From Muriiphilus sp048268845 (GTDB lineage: Bacteria > Pseudomonadota > Alphaproteobacteria > Rhodobacterales > Rhodobacteraceae), in assembly GCA_048268845.1 (NCBI GenBank), contig JBLWUQ010000002.1:248001-312000 (forward strand): a DNA stretch of 64,000 nucleotides, read 5' to 3'. Below, piece after piece: positions 17,532 through 26,147 of this stretch. The first letter of the stretch is position 1. Each line of letters starts with the position of its first letter. A program made the translations under genes and the position numbers. Under the pieces are notes generated by a model. That model saw only the letters and a program-made list of their open reading frames with translations. It had not been told where the DNA came from and searched no databases.

Positions 17532-17603
17532 GGGCGCGGTCCGGGTGCGCGGGTTCGCCCCAAGCGATTGACTTTACGGCAACAAGCAGGCCACTCAGGC
17601 ACG

Positions 17604-18215
17604 ATGAGACATGCGTTTCCCCATGCCCGACCCGGCGAGGTGATCGGGCTGCTCGGCGGATCGTTCGATCCGGCGCATGATGGCCATGCCCATATCACCC
17701 GCGAGGCGCTGAAACGCTTTCGCCTCGACCGGGTGTGGTGGCTGGTCAGCCCCGGCAATCCCCTGAAGGCGCATGGCCCCGCGCCGATGGAAATGCGACT
17801 GGCGCGGGCGCGCGAGGTGATCGACGATCCGCGCGTCACCATCACCGACATCGAGGCGCGGCTGGGCACGCGCTACACCGCCGAGACGCTCGAGCGGCTG
17901 TTCGCGCTCTATCCGCGCGCGCGTTTCGTCTGGCTGATGGGGGCCGACAATCTGGCGGGCTTCCACCACTGGGAGAACTGGCAGGACATCTTCGAGGCGC
18001 TGCCGATCGGCGTCATCGCCCGGCCCGGCGACCGGGTGACGGCGCGGATGTCGCCTGCGGCCCGGCGCTACCGCGCGGCGCGTCTGCCCGGGGGCGAGGC
18101 CGGGCGGCTGGCCGATGCGGCCCCGCCTGCGTGGTGCCTGATCAACGTGCCGATGGTCGATACCTCGTCCAGCGCGATCCGCGCGGCGGGCGGCTGGCGC
18201 AGCGAGACCGGCTGA
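17604..18215 (+). CDS. nadD: Nicotinate-nucleotide adenylyltransferase
   Basis: 203 residues. Transfers AMP from ATP to nicotinate mononucleotide in NAD synthesis. The nucleotidyltransferase motif GLLGGSFDPAHDGHAHIT (about 16-33, with the G-x-F-x-P-x-H-x-x-H pattern), WLVSPGNPLK, the FVWLMGADNLAGFHHWENW block and the C-terminal S-S-S-A-I-R (DTSSSAIRAA) are all present. ATG 17604 is chosen; an in-frame TTG at 17568 would add 12 residues. The neighbours rsfS and rlmH that often follow nadD are absent; a peptidase gene follows instead. Confidence 0.95.
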   Translation: MRHAFPHARPGEVIGLLGGSFDPAHDGHAHITREALKRFRLDRVWWLVSPGNPLKAHGPAPMEMRLARAREVIDDPRVTITDIEARLGTRYTAETLERLFALYPRARFVWLMGADNLAGFHHWENWQDIFEALPIGVIARPGDRVTARMSPAARRYRAARLPGGEAGRLADAAPPAWCLINVPMVDTSSSAIRAAGGWRSETG

Positions 18216-18288
18216 TCCGGAGCCACACCACGAAATTGTTTCCAGATACGGGCTTGTGGCGACTCGGTCGGATTGGTTAACTCACGCC

Positions 18289-19803
18289 ATGGGCGGGGGT
18301 ATTTCCAGACGTTTCTTCCTCGGGGGCGCAGTTTCGGCTGTAGCCGGCGTTGTCTTTGCCGACGCTCCGGAACGGTCGATCCGGCCACGGCCGCGCGATC
18401 CGGAAAAGATCGCGGTGGCAATGCGCGAGGTGCGCCGGCAGGCCGCACCCGCCGTCTCCGACCTGATCGACGAGGCGCGTCTTGGTGGCACGGTCGGGTT
18501 CATCGTGGCCGACGCGCGCACCGGCGACGTGCTTGAAAGCCTCATGCCCGACGAGCCCCTGCCGCCCGCCTCGGTCGCCAAGTCGGTGACCGCGCTCTAT
18601 GCGATGTCGGCGCTGGGCGCGGCGTTCCGGTTTAGCACCCGTCTGATCGCCACCGGGCCGATCACCGAAGGGCGGCTTGACGGCGATCTGGTGCTCGAAG
18701 GCTCGGGCGACCCGGACCTGAACACCGACGATCTGGCCGAGATGGCCACCAGGCTCAAGGCCGCCGGGCTGCGCGAGATCACCGGGCGGTTCCGCATCTA
18801 TGCCGGCGCGCTGCCCTATATCCGCTCGATCGACCCGGAACAGCCGGACCATGTCGGCTACAATCCGGCGATCTCGGGGGTGAACCTCAATTTCAATCGG
18901 GTGCATTTCCAGTGGCAACGCGCCGAGACCGGCTGGGCGGTCAGCATGGATGCGCGCTCCGACAGCCTTCGCCCGGCGGTGTCGGTGGCCAAGATGGCGG
19001 TCGTGAACCGCGATCTGCCGGTCTACACCTACCGCGATGCGATGGGCGTCGATGAATGGACCGTGGCCTCGCAGGCGCTGGGCAATGGCGGGTCGCGCTG
19101 GCTGCCGGTGCGACGGCCCGACCTTTACGCGGGCGAGGTGTTGCAGGTGCTGGCGGGCGCGCATGGCATCCGCTTGCCTTCACCCGAGGTCACCACCACG
19201 CGCCCCACCGGCAGCGCGATCGTCACCCATGACAGCGACGACCTGTCGGAGATGACGCGGCTGATGCTGCGCTATTCCACCAACATCACCGCCGAGGTGC
19301 TCGGGCTCACGGCCAGCCGCAAGGCCGGTGCGCCGGTCGACAGCCTTCAGGCCTCGGCCCATGCGATGAACGACTGGATGCGCGACACGATGGGCGCCAC
19401 CGACGCGCATTTCGAGGACCATTCCGGCTTGTCGGGCAACTCCCGCGTCAGCGCGCGCGATCTTGTCCGCATGCTGATCGCCGACGGACCGGGCGGCGCG
19501 CTGCATGCGCATCTCAAGGATATTCCGGTCTGGAACGACCAGAGCAAGCCGGTCAGCGGCGCGCATTACCTGATCCATGCCAAGACCGGCACGCTCAATT
19601 TCGTCTCGGCGCTGGCGGGCTATGTCACGCCCGACGTCGGCCCGCCGCTCGCGTTTGCGATCTTCACCGCCGATACCGAGCGCCGCGCCCTGATCCCGCC
19701 CGAGGAGATGGAGCGCCCGAACGGCGCGGGCGCCTGGGCCGGGCGCGCGCGTCTGTTGCAGCAAAAGCTGATCCGGCGCTGGGCGGCGGTCTACAGCGTC
19801 TGA
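18289..19803 (+). CDS. dacB: D-alanyl-D-alanine carboxypeptidase/endopeptidase (PBP4 type, S13), Tat-exported
   Basis: 504 residues. Trims or cleaves peptidoglycan cross-links in the periplasm. The N-terminus ISRRFFLGGAVSAVAGVVFA is a twin-arginine signal, unusual for a PBP. The three penicilloyl-serine motifs are Ser95-x-x-Lys98 (PPASVAK), Ser330-Thr-Asn332 (YSTNITAE) and Lys432-Thr-Gly (HAKTGTL). The large insert between the first two motifs is typical of S13 enzymes. ATG 18289 is used because the Tat motif follows directly; an upstream GTG at 18256 is possible. It is convergent with the GST gene, 4 bases apart. Confidence 0.93.
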   Translation: MGGGISRRFFLGGAVSAVAGVVFADAPERSIRPRPRDPEKIAVAMREVRRQAAPAVSDLIDEARLGGTVGFIVADARTGDVLESLMPDEPLPPASVAKSVTALYAMSALGAAFRFSTRLIATGPITEGRLDGDLVLEGSGDPDLNTDDLAEMATRLKAAGLREITGRFRIYAGALPYIRSIDPEQPDHVGYNPAISGVNLNFNRVHFQWQRAETGWAVSMDARSDSLRPAVSVAKMAVVNRDLPVYTYRDAMGVDEWTVASQALGNGGSRWLPVRRPDLYAGEVLQVLAGAHGIRLPSPEVTTTRPTGSAIVTHDSDDLSEMTRLMLRYSTNITAEVLGLTASRKAGAPVDSLQASAHAMNDWMRDTMGATDAHFEDHSGLSGNSRVSARDLVRMLIADGPGGALHAHLKDIPVWNDQSKPVSGAHYLIHAKTGTLNFVSALAGYVTPDVGPPLAFAIFTADTERRALIPPEEMERPNGAGAWAGRARLLQQKLIRRWAAVYSV

Positions 19804-19807
19804 GCCG

Positions 19808-20506
19808 TCAGCCCTGTGCCGGGATGTTCACCGCCTTGACGCTGGCCGGGCGCGCCGCGCAGGTCTCGTGCCAGCGGTTCACATGCGGCACGTCGTCCAT
19901 TTCCAGCACGTCGTAGGCGTCATAGAACCCCGACAGCACCCGCACCCAGGGCCAGATCGCGATATCGGCGATGGTGTAGTCGTCGCCCATGACGAACTCG
20001 CGCCCCTCGAGACGGTCGTTCAGCACGTCGAGCAGGCGCTGGCTTTCTTCCTTGTAGCGGGTGAAGGGGCGGCGGTCCTCGATCTCCTTGCCGGCGAAGG
20101 CGTGGAAGAACCCGAACTGCCCGAACATCGGCCCGGCGCCGCCCATCTGCCACATCAGCCACTGGATCGTCTCATAGCGCCGCGCGGCGTCGGAGGGCAG
20201 GAACATGCCGGTCTTCTCGGCCAGATAGATCAGGATCGCGCCCGATTCAAACAGCCCCAACGGCACCCCGCCCGGCCCGTCCGGGTCGATGATCGCGGGG
20301 ATCTTGTTGTTGGGGTTGAGCGACAGGAACTCCGGCGTGAACTGGTCGTTTTCCGCGAAGCTGACCAGATGCGGCTCATAGGCCAGCCCGGTTTCCTCGA
20401 GCATCGCCGAGACCTTGATGCCGTTCGGTGTCGGCAGGGAATAGAGCTGGATGATGCCGGGGTTCTTCGCGGGCCAGCGCGCGGTGATGTTGAAATCGTC
20501 CAACAT
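19808..20506 (-). CDS. Glutathione S-transferase family protein (YfcG/YghU type)
   Basis: 232 residues. The thioredoxin-like N-domain begins IIQLYSLPTPNGIKVSAML, the T-P-N-G pattern of the Nu-class bacterial GSTs (YfcG, YghU) that act as disulfide-bond reductases using glutathione. NKIPAIIDPDG (cis-Pro) and FESGAILIYLAEKTG complete the domain. The helical C-domain includes the Asp of DYTIADIAIWPWV. No cysteine is visible at the active site, as in YfcG. It stands alone on the minus strand, convergent with dacB. Confidence 0.92.
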   Translation of the reverse strand: MLDDFNITARWPAKNPGIIQLYSLPTPNGIKVSAMLEETGLAYEPHLVSFAENDQFTPEFLSLNPNNKIPAIIDPDGPGGVPLGLFESGAILIYLAEKTGMFLPSDAARRYETIQWLMWQMGGAGPMFGQFGFFHAFAGKEIEDRRPFTRYKEESQRLLDVLNDRLEGREFVMGDDYTIADIAIWPWVRVLSGFYDAYDVLEMDDVPHVNRWHETCAARPASVKAVNIPAQG

Positions 20507-20562
20507 GAATGATCCTTTCCGGCCCTGAAGACCGTCAAAATGTTGAAATTATGAAACCGCTC

Positions 20563-20991
20563 TCAGCGCGTCAGCGTCATGTGCCGCGCCCGCGCGCCGC
20601 GTTCGATGGCGGCGGCGTGCAGCCGGTCGATATCAAGCTCGTCACGGATTTCCTCGAGCAACCGAAGCTCGGGTGCCGCCAGCATCCCGTCCGCTGCCGC
20701 CACGTCGCAGGCCAGCGCATAGGCGGTTTCCCAAAGTTGCTCGGGCAGGTTCTCGCGCACCAGACCGAACAGGGCATCAAGCCCGTCCTCCTCGGTCAGC
20801 AGGTCGAACACCACCTGGCTCACGGTCTTCAGCCGGTCCATGTCATAGGTCGCGAAAACCGGCAGGTGGTTGACGCTGGTCTCGATGCGCAGAAGCTCGG
20901 CGGTGCCGATCTGTTCGTCGGACACCGAGACGGCGACCATCACCGCGATCAGGCTGTCCTCGGGCGTCAGGGCGTGGGGAAGGTCGGGCAC
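20563..20991 (-). CDS. TerB-like (tellurite-resistance B fold) family protein
   Basis: 142 residues, starting with GTG 20991. A full AAGGAGG lies at 20997-21003 with 5-base spacing, and the protein begins MPDLPHALTPEDSLIAVMVAVSVSDEQIGTAE. An out-of-frame ATG overlaps this GTG and would encode only eight codons, so the GTG is the gene start. The sequence shows the acidic, all-helical TerB pattern: DEQIGTAELLRIETSVNHLP, then ACDVAAADGMLAAPELRLLEEIRDELDID, where the D-G-x-(L/V)-x3-E repeat can bind metal. The role is unknown; the family is linked to stress responses. It is divergent from lysK, with 114 bases between start codons. Confidence 0.85.
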   Translation of the reverse strand: MPDLPHALTPEDSLIAVMVAVSVSDEQIGTAELLRIETSVNHLPVFATYDMDRLKTVSQVVFDLLTEEDGLDALFGLVRENLPEQLWETAYALACDVAAADGMLAAPELRLLEEIRDELDIDRLHAAAIERGARARHMTLTR

Positions 20992-20996
20992 ATGGG

Positions 20997-21003
20997 CCTC
21001 CTT
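20997..21003 (-). promoter_or_regulatory. Shine-Dalgarno that fixes the GTG start of the TerB-like gene
   Basis: AAGGAGG on the minus strand, 5 bases before GTG 20991. This is the only good ribosome site upstream of the conserved part. Confidence 0.75.
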
Positions 21004-21105
21004 GGGATTTGTTGTTGCGGTGCAGAATATTGACCCCGGGCCCCAGCCGCAATAGGAACCGGACCTTGCGGGGCATGGTGCCCCGGCGTGATGAAAGAAC
21101 AAGAC

Positions 21106-22716
21106 ATGTCCGAACTGCGCGATCTTGCGATGACGTCGAAAGCCTGGCCCTTCGAAGAGGCGCGCCGGCTGGCGAAACGCTATGACAAGGCGCCGCCCGA
21201 GAAAGGCCATGTGCTGTTCGAGACCGGCTATGGCCCCTCGGGCCTGCCGCATATCGGCACCTTCGGCGAGGTCATGCGCACCACGATGATCCGCCACGCC
21301 TTCGAGGTGATCTCGGACATCCCGACGCGGCTGATCTGTTTTTCCGACGATCTCGACGGGATGCGCAAGGTGCCCGACAACGTTCCGCAGGGCGACATGC
21401 TGCGCGAGAACCTGCAACGCCCGCTGACCAGCGTCCCCGATCCGTTCGGTGAATACGAGAGCTTCGGGCACCACAACAACGCCATGCTGCGCCGGTTTCT
21501 CGACACCTTCGGGTTCGAGTATGAATTCTACTCGGCCACCGAGTTCTACAAGTCAGGCCAGTTCGACAAGACGCTGCTGCTGGCCGCCGAACGCTATGAC
21601 GCGCTGATGGCGATCATGCTGAAATCGCTGCGCGAGGAACGCCAGCAGACCTATTCGATCTTCCTGCCGATCCACCCGGAAACCGGCCGGGTGCTCTATG
21701 TGCCGATCAAGGAGGTCAACGCCAGCGACGGCACGATCACCTTCGACGACGAGGACGGGCGCGAATGGACGCTTCCGGTCACCGGCGGCAACGTCAAGTT
21801 GCAGTGGAAGCCCGATTTCGGCGCGCGCTGGGCCGCGCTCGACGTCGATTTCGAGATGTATGGCAAGGACCATTCGAGCAACACGCCGATCTATGACGGC
21901 ATCTGCCGCGCACTGGGCGGACGCGCGCCGGAGCACTTCATCTATGAGCTGTTCCTTGACGAGAAGGGTGAGAAGATCTCGAAGTCGAAGGGCAACGGGC
22001 TGACAATCGACGAATGGCTCACCTATGCCTCGACCGAGAGCCTGGCCTATTTCATGTATCTCAAGCCCAAGACCGCCAAGCGCATGTTCTTTGACGTGAT
22101 CCCGCGGGCGATGGACGAATATCACCAGCACCTCGAGGCCTATCCGACGCAGGATCTGGCCGCGCAACTGGCCAACCCGGTCTATCACATCCACGCGGGT
22201 GAGGTGCCGGAGAACCGGATGGTGGTCAGCTATTCGATGCTGCTCAACCTCGCCTCGGTCGCCTCGACCCGCGACAAGGACGTGCTCTGGGGTTTCATCC
22301 GCAACTACGCGCCGGAGGCCTCACCCGAGACGCACCCGGACCTCGACGCCGCCGCCGGTTTTGCCTTGCGCTATTTCGAGGATTTCGTCGCCCCCAATCG
22401 GGTGTTCCGCCTGCCAACCGAGCTTGAGCGCGAAGCGCTGAGCGACCTGCGCGACCGGCTCGCCGCCTGGGACGGACCGCTCGACGGCGAGGCGTTGCAA
22501 GCCGAGGTCTTCGCCTGCGGACGCGAGCGGTTCGAGCCGCTGCGCGACTGGTTCAAGGCGCTCTACCAGGTGCTGCTGGGCGCCGATCAGGGGCCGCGCT
22601 TCGGCACCTTCATCGCCCTTTACGGCGTGGCCGAGACGGCGGCCCTGATCGACCGGGGGCTGGCGGGCGAGCTGGTTCAGTCCTCCGCTTCGGGGTCCGG
22701 TTCCGGCACGGCGTAA
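21106..22716 (+). CDS. lysK: Lysyl-tRNA synthetase, class I
   Basis: 536 residues. Charges tRNA-Lys; the class I form is typical of alphaproteobacteria and archaea. The HIGH-type motif is in GYGPSGLPHIGTFGEV and the KMSKS-type motif is EKISKSKGNGLTIDEW (about 290-305). The opening LAMTSKAWPFEEARRLAKRY is conserved. I place the start at ATG 21106 (MSELRDLAM); in-frame ATG 21091 and GTG 21088 are alternatives. Its last 13 codons (Ser/Gly-rich QSSASGSGSGTA) overlap the convergent DUF6544-like gene by 40 bases. Confidence 0.96.
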   Translation: MSELRDLAMTSKAWPFEEARRLAKRYDKAPPEKGHVLFETGYGPSGLPHIGTFGEVMRTTMIRHAFEVISDIPTRLICFSDDLDGMRKVPDNVPQGDMLRENLQRPLTSVPDPFGEYESFGHHNNAMLRRFLDTFGFEYEFYSATEFYKSGQFDKTLLLAAERYDALMAIMLKSLREERQQTYSIFLPIHPETGRVLYVPIKEVNASDGTITFDDEDGREWTLPVTGGNVKLQWKPDFGARWAALDVDFEMYGKDHSSNTPIYDGICRALGGRAPEHFIYELFLDEKGEKISKSKGNGLTIDEWLTYASTESLAYFMYLKPKTAKRMFFDVIPRAMDEYHQHLEAYPTQDLAAQLANPVYHIHAGEVPENRMVVSYSMLLNLASVASTRDKDVLWGFIRNYAPEASPETHPDLDAAAGFALRYFEDFVAPNRVFRLPTELEREALSDLRDRLAAWDGPLDGEALQAEVFACGRERFEPLRDWFKALYQVLLGADQGPRFGTFIALYGVAETAALIDRGLAGELVQSSASGSGSGTA

Positions 22717-23561
22717 TCCGCCGCACTGACCGTCGCCTCGAAGAACGCGAAGAAGTCGGGCGTGCCGAAGTGGTTGCCGACCGAAACCCTTGACGGGATG
22801 GTGAAGCCGTCAAAGGTATCCTCTTCCAGCACCTCGGCGCCGAACGGCTGCAGGCGGTAGGTGCCTTCGGGGTTGGCGTTGCTCCAGCGCTGGGTTTCGA
22901 CGCTTTTCACCGCGCCATCGGCGGCGAGGGCCAGCGTGATCGTCACCGCCTCGCTGCCTTCACCGAAGGTCACGTCGGCGCGGTCCGGCCCGATCGGTTG
23001 CCAGCGCGCGCCGAGTGCGGGGTGGAGCGCCGCCGGTGCCCAGATCGCCTCGACCGCCGGGCGGGCGCGGGCGGCGCGGTCGACGTCCTGGGTCGCTGCC
23101 TCGCGCACCAGCGACTTCAGGCCGTAGGCCCAGAACCGCGTCCAACCGTGGCCGCCTTCCAGCCCGTCCGATCCGGTGATGATCATGCCGTCGCCGTCCA
23201 TCCGCGCGACCCAGACGAACTCGTCGGGCGCGGTCAGAAGCTGGCGGGCGCGCATTTCGAAGGTCTTGTGATCGGCCTCGGTGCCCAGCCGGAAGGTGCC
23301 CTTCATCGTCAGGATCACGGTCGGGCGCAGCGGCGTTCCCGGCGCGATCGCGTGGGTCAGGTAGCGGCGCGCGATCTCGGGCTGATCCTCGAGCGCATCG
23401 GGGTCGAAGGTCAGCGTCGCCGGGCCAGCACGCTCGGATATCGCGCCCCAGGCGGCATCGGCATGTGCCATGTTGTTGCGGTATCGGATATGTCCCAGAC
23501 CGCCCGCGACGATCAGCGCCACGACAGATAGGCCGACAAGGTATTTGATGGTGCGTTTCAT
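22677..23561 (-). CDS. DUF6544-like exported or membrane-anchored protein
   Basis: 294 residues: an N-terminal hydrophobic anchor (about 8-24, LVGLSVVALIVAGGLG), then a soluble beta-rich domain with QPEIARRYLTHAIAPGTPLRPTVILTMKGTFRL, RQLLTAPDEFVWVARMDGDGMIITGSDGLEGG, a region WAPAALHP, and FDGFTIPSRVSVGNHFGTPDFFAFFEATV. This matches my memory of the DUF6544 (formerly DUF6920) family; its function is unknown. A perfect FNR-type palindrome lies 48 bases upstream of the start, so oxygen-regulated expression is plausible. The 3' end overlaps lysK by 40 bases tail to tail. Confidence 0.8.
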   Translation of the reverse strand: MKRTIKYLVGLSVVALIVAGGLGHIRYRNNMAHADAAWGAISERAGPATLTFDPDALEDQPEIARRYLTHAIAPGTPLRPTVILTMKGTFRLGTEADHKTFEMRARQLLTAPDEFVWVARMDGDGMIITGSDGLEGGHGWTRFWAYGLKSLVREAATQDVDRAARARPAVEAIWAPAALHPALGARWQPIGPDRADVTFGEGSEAVTITLALAADGAVKSVETQRWSNANPEGTYRLQPFGAEVLEEDTFDGFTIPSRVSVGNHFGTPDFFAFFEATVSAADYAVPEPDPEAED

Positions 23562-23609
23562 GAAAGCTCTCCTTGGGCGGCTTTAGGCGCCGAACCGGCC
23601 CCGCGCGCA

Positions 23610-23623
23610 TTGACATACGTCAA
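23610..23623 (-). promoter_or_regulatory. FNR/CRP-type box upstream of the DUF6544-like gene
   Basis: TTGAC-ATAC-GTCAA, a perfect 5-bp inverted repeat with 4-base spacing, matching the FNR/Dnr-family architecture TTGAY-N4-RTCAA. It lies 48 bases upstream of ATG 23561 on the minus strand and 210 bases from the divergent beta-helix gene, so the minus-strand gene is the likelier target. Confidence 0.6.
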
Positions 23624-23767
23624 ACACGCGCGGGTTGCTGTCATGTGACTGATCCAACGGGCGTTTGGCGCGCATCAATGGCATAGGGCGAAAGAAGTTG
23701 GAACAGAACATCCGCGTCTGTGCCACCGCCTTCGGCTCTGCCCCCGCACCCCCAGCGAACGCATGCC

Positions 23768-23782
23768 TTAACGGCTGTTAAC
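23768..23782 (+). promoter_or_regulatory. TTAAC direct repeat upstream of the beta-helix spike gene (CtrA-like, weak)
   Basis: TTAAC repeats at 23768-23772 and 23778-23782, 10 bp apart. This resembles a CtrA site (TTAA-N7-TTAA) but has a spacing one base short. It is 51 bases before the start codon at 23833. Confidence 0.25.
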
Positions 23783-23832
23783 CTCACTTTGCTAGACCTG
23801 TTCCCCGGCCAAGATCACCGAAAGGGACAGGA

Positions 23833-26124
23833 ATGAATATCGCGATCACCGAGGGGCTCAACCTCATGCCGCCGCGTTTTGCGAACGGGCTGAATGTCTG
23901 GTCGAGCGAGAACGGCACGCCGGGTTCGGCCAGCTATGACGGTGCGTCCAATGCCGCGCTGGTGCCGGCCGATCCGGATTTCGGCGGCTGTCTCGAGCTG
24001 GTGAAAACCCAGTCGGTGCAGAAACTGCGCTGGAAGGGCCAGACCCCGATCCGTCCCGGCACCTACCTGCGCATCCGCGCGCGGGTGAAGGCGATCAGCG
24101 GCATCCTGCCCAGCGTGCGTATTGCCGGATATGCCGCCGACGCGGGCGGCAACAACCTTGGCGGGCTGGTGCAGGTCGGCGCGGCGACGACGCTGACCGC
24201 CTATGGCGAGGTGGTCGAGATCGACGCCATCGTCGGCAGCGGCAACCGGCCCGGCGTCGGCATGGTCTGGGGCATGGGTGCGGCCTATGGCCATTTCGGG
24301 CTTGACCTGACGGGCGGCTCTGGCGGGATCGTTCGGATCGACGACATCGTGATCGAGGACATCACCGAAGCCTTCCTGCGCGACATGATGGACATGGTCG
24401 ACGTTCGCGACTACGGCGCGGTGGGCGACGGCGTGACCGACGACCGCGCCGCCTTCGCCGCCGCCGACGCCGCCGCCGCCGGGCGCACCCTGATCGTGCC
24501 GGACGGGGTGTTCTTCATCGGCGCGCACCTGACGCTGCACTCGAAGGTCCGCTTCGAGGGCACCGTGACGATGGCGAACGCGACCCGGCTGATCCTGATC
24601 CGCGGCTTCAACCTTGCGACCTATATCGACGCCTTCGGCGACGAGATGCTGGCGTTCAAGAAGGGCTTTCAGGCGCTTCTGAACTATGCCGACCACGACG
24701 CCTTCGACATGGGCGGGCGGCGTGTCGAGGTGACCGAGCCGATCGACATGCAGGACGCGGTGGCCGACGTCACCACCTTCGAGATCCGCCGGGTGATCCG
24801 CGACGGCCAGTTCTATGTGCTCGACGGCCCGGCATGGGCGCCCGACGTGGTGACCCGGCAGGGCAGCTACAACTCCAACAACCCCTTCACCATCACCGGG
24901 CTGTCGAATGCCGCGCAGATCAACCCGGGATCGCTGGTGACGGGGCAGGGTGTCGGGCGCGAGGTGTATGTCAAGGAGGTCAACGTCGGCGCGGGCAGCC
25001 TGACGCTGAGCCAGCCGCTCTATCGCCCGAACGCAACCCAGAGCTACACCTTCACGCGGTTCAAATACCTGCTCGATTTCCACGGCTTCACCAAGATGAG
25101 CCGGATGACGGTGCAGAACGTCGAGTTCCAGATGAACACCTTCGCCAGCGGCGTGATGCTGCCGCGCGACGGCGAGAATTTCCAGTTCAAGGACTGCTTC
25201 TTCATCAAGCCCAGCCATCGCGGCATCTCGTCTTCCGGGCGCGGCTGTCAGGACCTGCATATCGACCGCTGCCAGTTCATCTCGGCCGAACAGGGGCTCG
25301 CGGCGACGGCACGCCAGTCGGTCGCCTTCAACGTCAACGCCAACGACGCCAAGATCCGCGACAACCGCTTTCAGCGCATGGGGCTGACCGGCATCCTCGC
25401 GGGCTCCAACCACCTGATCGTCGGCAATCACTGGTTTCAGGGCGACGAGGTGGCCGCCGGGCCGCGCACGCCGGGAATGGTGTTCACCTACGAGCCTTGC
25501 GAGACCGTCATCACCGGCAACTACATCGACAATTGCTATATCGAGTGGACCAACGAACATGACGCCAAGCCCGATTTCGGCAGCGAGTATTCCTTTGGCG
25601 GGCTGACGATCACCGGCAACATCTTTCTTGCCAGCGACTGTGCCAGCCATTCGCGCTTCATCGTCATCAAACCCTATGGCAGCGGTCATTTCGTCTCGGG
25701 GATGCATGTGAACCAGAATGTGTTCCGGGTCTCGCGCACCCTGATGGACCGGGTCGAGGGGGTCGATACCACCCATGCCACGCTCGACAACTGGCGCTGC
25801 CGCAACCTGACCTTCGAGCGCAATACCTATCACGGGGTGCAGCAACCTACGATCAGCCCGGTCGCGCTCGAGTTCCAGCAGAACACCGACCAGACGACGT
25901 GGAGCCTTGACGTCTCGGGGTTCCTGCCGTTCGGCGGCAATGCCCGCACCGTGACCTCGGTCGTGACCGAAAACGGCATCCGCAACGGCGCGGGGGATCT
26001 GGTCTTCGCCAAGCCCTATGCCAAGGCGAACCAGGGCGCGGGCTACGGCCTCGTGCAACTGGTCTGGCCGGAGCCCTGCCGCGGCACGGTGCATGTCACC
26101 GCGCGGGTCGACAAGCCTTCCTGA
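23833..26124 (+). CDS. Large right-handed beta-helix protein, candidate gene-transfer-agent head-spike (GhsB-like)
   Basis: 763 residues, with no signal peptide. An N-terminal carbohydrate-binding-like beta domain (about 1-180, ending GIVRIDDIVIEDITEAF) is followed by the pectate-lyase-superfamily entry motif VDVRDYGAVGDGVTDDRAAF (about 190-208). A long parallel beta-helix follows, with repeated turns such as LHIDRCQFIS, VAFNVNANDAKIRDNRF, HLIVGNHWFQGD, VITGNYIDNCYIEWTNE and MHVNQNVFRV. From memory this matches a protein widespread in Rhodobacterales and annotated GH28-related, which includes the RcGTA head-spike protein GhsB. The spikes bind the recipient capsule. No DUF2793 partner (GhsA) or GTA structural genes are adjacent; RcGTA spike genes also sit away from the main GTA cluster. 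A capsule-modifying enzyme is the alternative. Confidence 0.75.
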   Translation: MNIAITEGLNLMPPRFANGLNVWSSENGTPGSASYDGASNAALVPADPDFGGCLELVKTQSVQKLRWKGQTPIRPGTYLRIRARVKAISGILPSVRIAGYAADAGGNNLGGLVQVGAATTLTAYGEVVEIDAIVGSGNRPGVGMVWGMGAAYGHFGLDLTGGSGGIVRIDDIVIEDITEAFLRDMMDMVDVRDYGAVGDGVTDDRAAFAAADAAAAGRTLIVPDGVFFIGAHLTLHSKVRFEGTVTMANATRLILIRGFNLATYIDAFGDEMLAFKKGFQALLNYADHDAFDMGGRRVEVTEPIDMQDAVADVTTFEIRRVIRDGQFYVLDGPAWAPDVVTRQGSYNSNNPFTITGLSNAAQINPGSLVTGQGVGREVYVKEVNVGAGSLTLSQPLYRPNATQSYTFTRFKYLLDFHGFTKMSRMTVQNVEFQMNTFASGVMLPRDGENFQFKDCFFIKPSHRGISSSGRGCQDLHIDRCQFISAEQGLAATARQSVAFNVNANDAKIRDNRFQRMGLTGILAGSNHLIVGNHWFQGDEVAAGPRTPGMVFTYEPCETVITGNYIDNCYIEWTNEHDAKPDFGSEYSFGGLTITGNIFLASDCASHSRFIVIKPYGSGHFVSGMHVNQNVFRVSRTLMDRVEGVDTTHATLDNWRCRNLTFERNTYHGVQQPTISPVALEFQQNTDQTTWSLDVSGFLPFGGNARTVTSVVTENGIRNGAGDLVFAKPYAKANQGAGYGLVQLVWPEPCRGTVHVTARVDKPS

Positions 26125-26147
26125 GCACGCGGCGACCGGGCGAAATC

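Noticed and set aside
23815..26094. 759-codon minus-strand frame opposite the beta-helix gene
   Set aside because: The plus-strand protein has clear domain structure; the antisense frame does not.
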